The position numbers and the translations under genes are program-made. Below the pieces are notes generated by a model, which saw nothing but the letters and a program-made list of their open reading frames with translations, was not told the DNA's origin and ran no database searches. From Boletus sp. NGJ (taxonomy: Eukaryota; Basidiomycota; Agaricomycetes; Boletales; Boletaceae), in NCBI GenBank assembly GCA_019096195.1, contig JAGTXK010000076.1, forward strand, positions 124,001-188,000: 64,000 bases of DNA. The letters are read 5' to 3'. Positions 57,164 to 64,000 of the stretch are shown here, in pieces (the first letter of the stretch is position 1; each line of letters starts with the position of its first letter).

Positions 57164-58334
57164 ATGTCTGTCACCCTCACTGACAGCCAAACCCTCCTCG
57201 CCTTCAAAGCTGGACGGTCTTTTAGACGCGTCGGGACCAACTTTGTTGACGCTAACCCTACCAAAGGCGCGATCGTGCTCTCTAACAGCGACGACGGTTT
57301 CTTGCGCTTCATGTGGAAAGAACGCGCGACGGGGAGTCTCGGTGAAGACTTGATCCTCCTCCCTGGCGATGCGACGTTTCAAAAGGTGACGCAGGCTCCG
57401 GATGAGAGAACGTATGTCCTCCGGTTCGAGAGTTCGGGCCAAAGCCACTTTGTGAGTCGTCCTGACCCCGACTCGATGCATACTTGACGAGGACCTAGTT
57501 CTGGATGCAGGTGATGCCACTTCAGCGATGCGCGCGTGATGGTGAAGGCAACGAGTGATCTGACGGCTCTCTCAGGATGTATCGTCTCGTCGGGACGACG
57601 AGTTCGTCCACAATCTCAATGGACTGCTCGCCGATCCAAATATCATTCCTGTTTGGGACTCAAGGACGGCCGAGTCCCAGGCGTCCACGTCGACGCATGG
57701 CGCATCTACCTCCCAGACACCCGCTGCGTCGTACGTTGTGCACTACCCTTAGCCAGCTCACGTGATCTCATTCCCTTTCTCTGTAGGTCTGGCAACACGC
57801 CAGCGTCACTCCCTCCAGGGACGACGCCCGAACAGCTTGCGCGCCTTCGAGCGCTCGTTAACTCCATGGGAGCCAGCGCCGCCCCCAACCCAGGTCCGTT
57901 GCTTTATCTCTCTACCCCTCTCACCTCGGCTCACCACACCCCCAATACTAGATGACGAAATCTCCCTGACAGACATTCTTACACCCTCCAATCTCCTCCC
58001 GCTCTTCACTACCCATCCCGAACTCCTGTCCTCCCTTTTCCCCCACCTCCCTCCAGACTTGTTACCCTCTGGAAACGCACCGTTGACACCCCACCAAACA
58101 GCCCAACTCACCGAAAGTCTCCAGCGCACGATAAACTCACCTCCGTTCCGCGCGGCAGTCGCTCAGCTCGACAGGGCACTCAGAACGGGCGCGTTGGGGG
58201 GGTTCGTCAGGAGTCTTGGTTTACCAGAGAGGGCAGGTGCGGGGGTTGACGCGTTTTTGAGAGCGATTGGGGAGCAAGCTAGGAGGGAAGGACAGGGGGG
58301 AAGCGGGCAAGAGGATAGAATGGAAGAGGACTAG
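57164..58334 (+). CDS. RPN13: RPN13/ADRM1, proteasomal ubiquitin receptor
   Basis: RPN13 binds ubiquitin chains at the 19S cap of the proteasome and recruits the deubiquitinase UCH37. Five exons (57164-57451, 57499-57510, 57576-57730, 57787-57893, 57952-58334) give an exact 314-aa frame. The N-terminal Pru domain reads LLAFKAGRSFRRVGTNFV, GFLRFMWKER and DLILLPGDATFQKV, and ends HFFWMQDVSSRRDDEFV. The FWMQ is encoded entirely by a 12-nt microexon. A linker rich in Ser/Thr follows. The C-terminal DEUBAD-type domain contains ISLTDILTPSNLLPLF, LLSSLFPHLPPD and TINSPPFRAAVAQLDRALRT. Yeast Rpn13 lacks this second domain, so the protein resembles the animal form. Confidence 0.93.
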
Positions 58335-58577
58335 ATGTCTTTTGCCAATTTCGGGCGCCATTCTACATGTATGCATACCTTGGTGGAATAATTTGCTACA
58401 GCGGGAAACAAAAAACTATAGATTATTAGCGAAAATGATGAGTGTACAAGTAGAGGGAATATATGTGGCAAGGCAGAACGGTAGGATGTGACGTCAACCA
58501 CCGCGGAAATTATATCGGGTGGTCGCATTTTACCGCAGAACGCGAGATGTTGAGTTCCCCGACATATGTCGCAAATG

Positions 58578-59795
58578 TTAGTGACCGCGCTCTGTCAACC
58601 AGCGGAGTACAATGTCCCTGAACAAGTCGGATCAGTCACATCCACCACCCACATTGAGCTGGAGCTCACAGATTGTGCTGGCTTCGCATCGAGCACTGAT
58701 GAACGCTGGTGAGTGTCGTTTAATTCAAGCGTGAGCGGGTTCGCGTACAGAATAACACTGAATAGGTTCGGGTAAACCCCAAGATCACCCATGGAGAGTT
58801 ACAAGCACTCACCGAAACAGGACGGTTCTGGATTTTATCTAGTTGGCTATACGCAAGTGAGCCAGCGCAAAAAGCTCTCCAGTCCTAAAAGTGCACTTAC
58901 AGCTCGCGGATGAGATCTTTTACAGTTGCATGATCCGGGAGATCATTTTTATTCCCAAGCTGGAAAGGTCGAATGATGTGCGCCAGTAAAGGTGAGTCAG
59001 TATGACCTGTAAACGGGTACGGACGAGACAGAATTGGACAATGGATACGCACGACGAGTAGTGGGACGCCAGTGAGACTGGGCTGTGAAAGTAATTGGTG
59101 AAGCTCGAAGCGAACCGTGTGGAATTTGTCTTTCTACACGTTCGCAGCGTCAGCCAATTATCACTTGGATTTTCCATTGCACCTGGGTACGTACGTCTGC
59201 AGAATCTACGACGAATCTTCACCGGCGATGAGTTTGCCTTTCCATGACACAGAGAACGAAGGGGATTGGGTTCCAGAACCAGAACAAACGAGACACGAGA
59301 TGTGAGGGGATGAGAACGTACACAACTGCATCAACGCCATTACAATACCTCTCCCACATGGAACGGAATTTTGGTTGACCTGCGACGTCCCAAATCTTGA
59401 GTGTCACCGCGCCTTTGCGAACTTTGCGATAATTGAAGGCGACGGTCGGCACGACATCCTCCGACCACTGTCGTTCATTATCATAATTAGTCCGATTCAG
59501 AGATGGCGAACGGCAGCGACAGACGCAACTTGTCCGGACCCTATGACGTTCACAAACGATGTCTTTCCCGATGCCTACATGCATTTAAAAAACCGTTCGG
59601 TCGCTTCTACACCTCTATCTACACAGAGACGTACCTGTAAGCCCACCACCGAAATCTCGGCCGACTTGGCAAAGAAGATACTAGGGACAGCATCTCCGTC
59701 AGTATACCGCCTACCATAATACGTCGATTGTTGATCATCTGGTACATGGGTGCTCACCTGCTGAACCAAAGGAGAACGGAGGAGAAGAACGGCAT
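58578..59795 (-). CDS. ARL8: ARL8-type small GTPase
   Basis: ARL8 is an Arf-like GTPase of lysosomes/vacuoles that links them to transport. From ATG 59795 the exons read [18 protein letters not shown], an amphipathic N-terminus without the usual Gly2, then AEISVVGLQ, the P-loop [35 protein letters not shown] with the switch I Thr, and [20 protein letters not shown] as switch II. After further introns come [17 protein letters not shown] (NKxD) and [20 protein letters not shown] before TAA at 58578. At least seven small introns are needed. Phase was verified at several junctions, not all. The usual N of GLQNSGKT is Ala here. It is convergent with RPN13. Confidence 0.88.
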
Positions 59796-60326
59796 CGTTC
59801 GTGGTCGTCCACGCGCTCAACGGTGACGGTATAGTTCACAGGGACAAGATGCCGACGGCATCTGTGGAATGTTGAAAGTCGCCGCGGAGATCCAAAGTGT
59901 GCTCCTTGGTCCTCGTGTGAGTCGTGTCTCGCATCATCGTGCATGGCTCATCAGCAAACTAACCTTGAATCATTGATGCCATCCTAAACGTCTGTGTGGT
60001 CTGTACAAGTCTACAGAAATCTGTAATACTGGGTACCTCTCAATAAAATTTCTGTAAGCTCTGTGTAAGGATGAATTTGCTGATGGTAATGTTTTAGCCT
60101 ACTATCAGTTCTCTTCCTCTGTGCAGCGTGAGGGACTGTCTGAAGGAAAACAAAGTGAACAATTCGGTTACAGCGCTATTTTACCGGCATTTGATTAAAA
60201 AAATGTTTGAATATGCATACCTCGATAGGACAGGGGTCAATTGACCAAGTATATCGACTGGTTTGATCCCACGTGACATGCTCGAGAAAATGCAGAAATT
60301 GACGTGACAGGTTGACCACAGCAAAA
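59796..60326. other. Divergent intergenic region
   Basis: Shared upstream region of ARL8 (minus) and the ERG26-type gene (plus). I see no coding exon or named motif. Confidence 0.5.
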
Positions 60327-61851
60327 ATGTCGACCCAACGCAGCGACGTCTACCTCGTCATCGGTGGGAGTGGTTTTGTCGGCAGACACATTGTCGAAAA
60401 ACTCGTTGCTCGTGCCGACGTCGTCTCTGTCTTTGACCTCGTCCAGAGACACCATGACGTGCCCTTTTATTCTGGCGATATCACGAACGAGCAGAACGTC
60501 CTCGACGCTATTCGCAAGGTGAGTTTTTTTTGGTACTACTTGAGTGTAATGAGGGTATGAAAAAGAGCTACCCACGTAGTCCGGCACGACCTGCATTATA
60601 CACACCGCCGCGCCTCAGCACGGTGCCAAAGACCCCTCGATTTACTACAAAGTCATCGTCGATGGCACCCAGGCGGTGATAAATGCAGCTATTGCCGCTG
60701 GTGTCCGGAAATTGGTTTACACCAGCTCAGCAGGTGTTGTGTTTGACGGGAATGACATTGTCCACCTCGACGAACGTGCACCCTTCCCGGAAAAACCGTT
60801 CGATACTTACAACGATTGTAAAGCGAAAGGCGAGGCGCTCGTCCTCGAGGCCAATGGCAAAGGTGGCCTTCTGACCGTCGCACTGCGACCCGCTGGCATT
60901 TTCGGGTAAGTATTCTTTTCACCTCCCTATCTCCATCGATTGCTCATGTAAAACACTACTCATTTCCAGCCCTGGAGATCGTCAGATGATGGTGGGTATC
61001 TACCAAGCCTATCAGCGCGGCCAGACTCATTACCAAGTCGGAGGCAACAACAATCTCTTTGACTACACCTACGTTGGTAACCTTGCCCAAGCACATCTCC
61101 TCGCAGCCGACAAACTTGTCGACCCGGCCTACTCGGACAGTGTCTCGGCCAAATCTGCCTCCTCAGACACCACTCTCGTCGACTCGGCCCTTCGTTCGTC
61201 CCTTCACAAAGCACTTTCACCTGTTTCCGCCACAACCGGCTTCCGACGCGTCCCCACCTGCAAGGCCCGTCCCCTCGGTCCCTACCTTACCCCTCCTCCC
61301 AACGCTACCGCCATCGAAGCCGCCTTCAATGCACCCCACGACGCTTTTAAAACAACCCACGCCATCATCCGAAACCGCTTCGACCAATTCTCAGAAAATT
61401 CCCTCGACGTCGCCCCAACCAACCCCCTCCAAGTCGCCGGTCAAGTCTTTTTCATCACCAACGGTGAACCCATGTACTTTTGGGACTTTATGCGCGTTAT
61501 TTGGTCGGCGCTCGATCCGCCGACGGAAGAAGGGAGGAAGAGAGCGCAAAGGACACCATGGGTGTTTCCGAGGGCGTTTGCGATGGTATTGGGGTATTTT
61601 GCGGAGACGTGGGCCGGGTTAATTGGACAGGAAGCCGGGTTCACACAATATCGGGTGGGATATAGTTGTGCGACGCGTTATCACAACATTGAAAAGGCAC
61701 GACGGATACTTGGGTATGAGCCCGAGGTAGGGCTCGAGGAGGGTGTACGGCGGATGATCGAGGTACGCTTCGTATTCATGTGTGTTGGGTGTTATACTGA
61801 CGAACGGGTTGGGTTGTAGTGGTTCAAGGCGGACAATGGTCTTGCGTAGAT
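60327..61851 (+). CDS. ERG26: Sterol-4-alpha-carboxylate 3-dehydrogenase (ERG26-type SDR)
   Basis: ERG26 (NSDHL) oxidises and decarboxylates 4-alpha-carboxysterols in ergosterol synthesis at the ER. Exons 60327-60518, 60580-60905, 60970-61762 and 61822-61851 give an exact 446-aa frame. The Rossmann motif is VIGGSGFVGRHIVEKL. KLVYTSSAGVVFDG supplies the Ser, and the catalytic pair is YNDCK. LLTVALRPAGIFGPGDRQM and the family block NLFDYTYVGNLAQAHLLAADKL follow, then the C-terminal FFITNGEPMYFWDFMRVIW. A 90-residue, Ser/Thr/Pro-rich insert (about 61130-61400) between the last two blocks is longer than in yeast Erg26. Other sterol/steroid dehydrogenase-like SDRs share these motifs, so the exact substrate is inferred. 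Confidence 0.85.
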
Positions 61852-62477
61852 TCGGATGGGATGGGTCTCTTGTGGGCCATGTGCAACCGGAATTTACGGA
61901 ATTATATTCACCGTTACATATTTTATACCCCCGCACTCGTTTCATGTCTTGTCGTATCCGTAGTCCCCCTCACGCACAAAAAGGAGACAAGGTATTCAAA
62001 GCGGACTCGGTGCGCACCCTTTTCCGGGGACGGTTACTGGTGACCGACGTCCCCGCAGAGGTGTTGTACGAAATTCGCACCTTTTGCAAAACAGGATGAG
62101 TGTCACATGTCACGGATGATTTTTCATTAATGGTTCCTGCCAAGAGTTCGAGCATATCCAGCACCGTGTGAACTAGTACCTAGATGTATACTAGTACTTT
62201 TCTTTCGTAAGATAACTGACAGGAATTTCGCCCGGGTCCCCGTTCAAAGGGGTCTTTTGTCCTAACAACTGATTTCCCAGCTCAAAAAATATATGTACCA
62301 TCAACTACTTCATAGCAACATATATAGTTTTTGGATTTCTGAAGTCAGTTTGCATCCCTGATAACTCTCTCATGCCTATTACCTATCGAGGCCGGCCTAT
62401 CCCGAGAGGGGTGTGTTATATGATGGCATGTCCCTCAGATCAACATTTATTCCACCTATTTTGTTTTACAAATCAAG
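61852..62477. other. Intergenic, no gene supported
   Basis: This is the 3' flank of the ERG26-type gene. Short open frames have no domain. Confidence 0.5.
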
Positions 62478-62656
62478 TACAGTCGACTCTGTAATAACCC
62501 ATACCTCTCGGGACAGGCCCAGGGGTATGGCTTATGGAAGAGTATGGGTTTTGATTGAGGCTGGAAGCACTGAAAAAGAATTTTGGGAATGGAAAATTAT
62601 GTGTTTTCACAGAGTATGGGCTATACCCTGTATGGGTTATGACAGAGTCAACTGTA
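62478..62656. mobile_element. TA-flanked MITE, Tc1/mariner (pogo)-like ends
   Basis: A 179-bp element whose ends are inverted repeats of about 27 bp with two mismatches: it starts TACAGTCGACTCTGTAATAA and ends TTATGACAGAGTCAACTGTA. The CAGT terminus with TA on both sides matches the TA target of Tc1/mariner elements, and the CAGT(C/T)GACTCTGT ends look like pogo/Fot-type ends. There is no coding capacity. It is probably mobilised in trans by a related transposase that is not in this window. Confidence 0.82.
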
Positions 62657-63019
62657 AATGGACGCACCCACTGGCATCGACAGGGCCTGAAAACGTCGCA
62701 CCCCTATGCACAGTCAGGGCAACGCGCCACTCCATCAGAAAACGACTCCTCCTGTAACTCCAAACCTTCCTTCAACGTACTGGATCGATAGCATGCGACA
62801 AGCTAGCAAGTCTACAAAAAGACCTCTTCAGAGCGTCGAGGGTCAGCCGCATCTCATACAATTACAAATTACGCAGAGGGAATCCTCCCGACCGCACGGT
62901 ATGAACATCGCGATGCTTCCCAAGCGGCATCCAACCTTCTTCCTACATACACACGCACACACATGGTGTGCGGGCTTTTTGTCGCCGGACGCATTGATGT
63001 GGGGATAATGGATTCACTC
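62657..63019. other. Intergenic, no gene supported
   Basis: No exon with recognisable content. Confidence 0.45.
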
Positions 63020-64000
63020 GCAGTCCCCAACCACGAGACATGACCACGCGTTCGAAGCAGACAGATCTGGATGCGAACGCGTCGCGGTGACGTTGCGTCA
63101 GCTATCAACAGCAACGGAGCGCACACGCCGGTGCGCTCAGTTACACCTGCTCCGACAAGCTCTCCTTGTTCACCTCGCTGTCCGTCTGTAAGTGGGCCAG
63201 AAATAATAATGAGCCAGTTGTGCACATCCAATATTCCAGTAAGAAAAAAAAAAGGAACTGACCCGTGACTGCGATGATCCTGTGGACACCTGCGCGTACT
63301 CATTCTGCACCATAGCAAAAACTACGTCAACGAACGCGAATCAGAAAGGATAAAGAAAAAAAACGTACCCCTTGCTCATCTTGGTACATCTTCTTTGACT
63401 CTGTACCTTGACTCTGATTGTCGTTGTGTCCGGTGGTGAAAACGACGGATTGTGTCATCTACGGCCCACACCCAATACATCGCTTAACAGGCATGAAATG
63501 TCTCTACAGGTGAACGGACGCACGGCTTTCGCACTACTGACGTTCAATCGGACTGAGTTGGACAATTGCCCGTTAGGGGGGGCTCTGTGATCAGCATGGG
63601 GATCTTCTTCATTGAGACCCTGACCATGTTTCACATCGCGTGAGTTAAGACTGCGTTCGTCATGTCAGCGTTCGGACAGGCAAAAGGCACCAAGAACATA
63701 CCATCCAAGTAAGGTATTGACATAGACTAGAACGATCGTCAGTACCAATAGCCAGGCGCAACGAGATCACCTACGCTTGCTTGCGACCATTTGCATAGGT
63801 ATCCACAGTTGTCTCGATGGAGCTGCTATGAACTAAGAGGCTGTCAGAATTCAGCCCATCGAGAGCAGAACTAGTACACACAACGCAGAAGTATCCCGTT
63901 TGGGCAACACTGGTTTTCTCCGTGAGTGACTCAATATCAGGGTCACAAGGACACGCACGTAAATGCCAACCCCCGACAAACGAGGACTCTGACAACAGTC
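63020..64000 (-). other. Possible partial gene at the window edge
   Basis: The minus strand shows exon-like pieces with donor/acceptor signals: 63995-63771 (FVGGWHLRACPCDPDIESLT), about 63650-63520 (NSRDVKHGQGLNEEDPHADH), and about 63400-63270 (YQDEQG then VFAMVQNEYAQ). I recognise no domain, and the 5' part would lie beyond the window. Treat it as a hint only. Confidence 0.25.

Overview
The window reads as nuclear DNA of a basidiomycete fungus (Agaricomycetes). Several lineage-typical families (a WD40/TPR/HET protein, DUF6533-type membrane proteins, F-box proteins with poorly conserved tails, a histone-H3-tail-like zinc-finger protein) point towards the Ceratobasidiaceae, for example Rhizoctonia; that last step is inference. 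Genes are dense, lie on both strands, and carry many 40-60 nt introns including microexons. No rRNA, CRISPR array or bacterial-style operon was seen.

Layout. 0.8-2.6 kb: an eqolisin-like (G1) secreted protein that has lost both catalytic residues, next to a decayed relative. 2.8-15.2 kb: housekeeping genes (Glo3-type ArfGAP, MFS transporter, ThDP-dependent enzyme, KTI12, a multi-pass membrane protein and a single-pass one). 16.9-31.5 kb: an accessory, rearranged region. It holds a large WD40-TPR-HET fusion, two GH18 chitinase paralogues inside a segmental duplication, a truncated second copy of the HET segment, a MITE and a 0.35 kb insertion with an 11-bp target repeat. 32-43 kb: F-box genes, an initiator tRNA-Met, enoyl-CoA hydratase, a SET-MYND protein, a CpG-free 1.3 kb block carrying a second MITE copy, an uncharacterised gene, the H3-tail-like protein and a Derlin. 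44.8-51.8 kb: an NDK-like protein without the catalytic His and with repeated linear motifs, TAM41, and a kinase-like protein lacking the catalytic Asp. 52.8-64 kb: an acidic Ser/Asp-rich protein, a second F-box paralogue, RPN13, ARL8, an ERG26-type dehydrogenase, and a gene-poor end with a TA-flanked MITE.

Functional links. Most neighbours are unrelated housekeeping genes arranged as divergent or convergent pairs. Two genes could both bear on quality control of proteins at the ER and proteasome (Derlin, RPN13), two on membrane traffic (ArfGAP, ARL8) and two on lipid metabolism (TAM41, ERG26), but none forms a cluster. The best candidates for something less described are the WD40-TPR-HET fusion, whose domain order is reversed relative to classical fungal NLR-like HET proteins, and the small protein with a histone H3-like N-terminus. 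Exon limits were derived by hand from splice signals and reading phase; several full-length genes close exactly in frame (MFS, KTI12, TAM41, RPN13, ERG26), others have one unresolved junction, stated in each entry.
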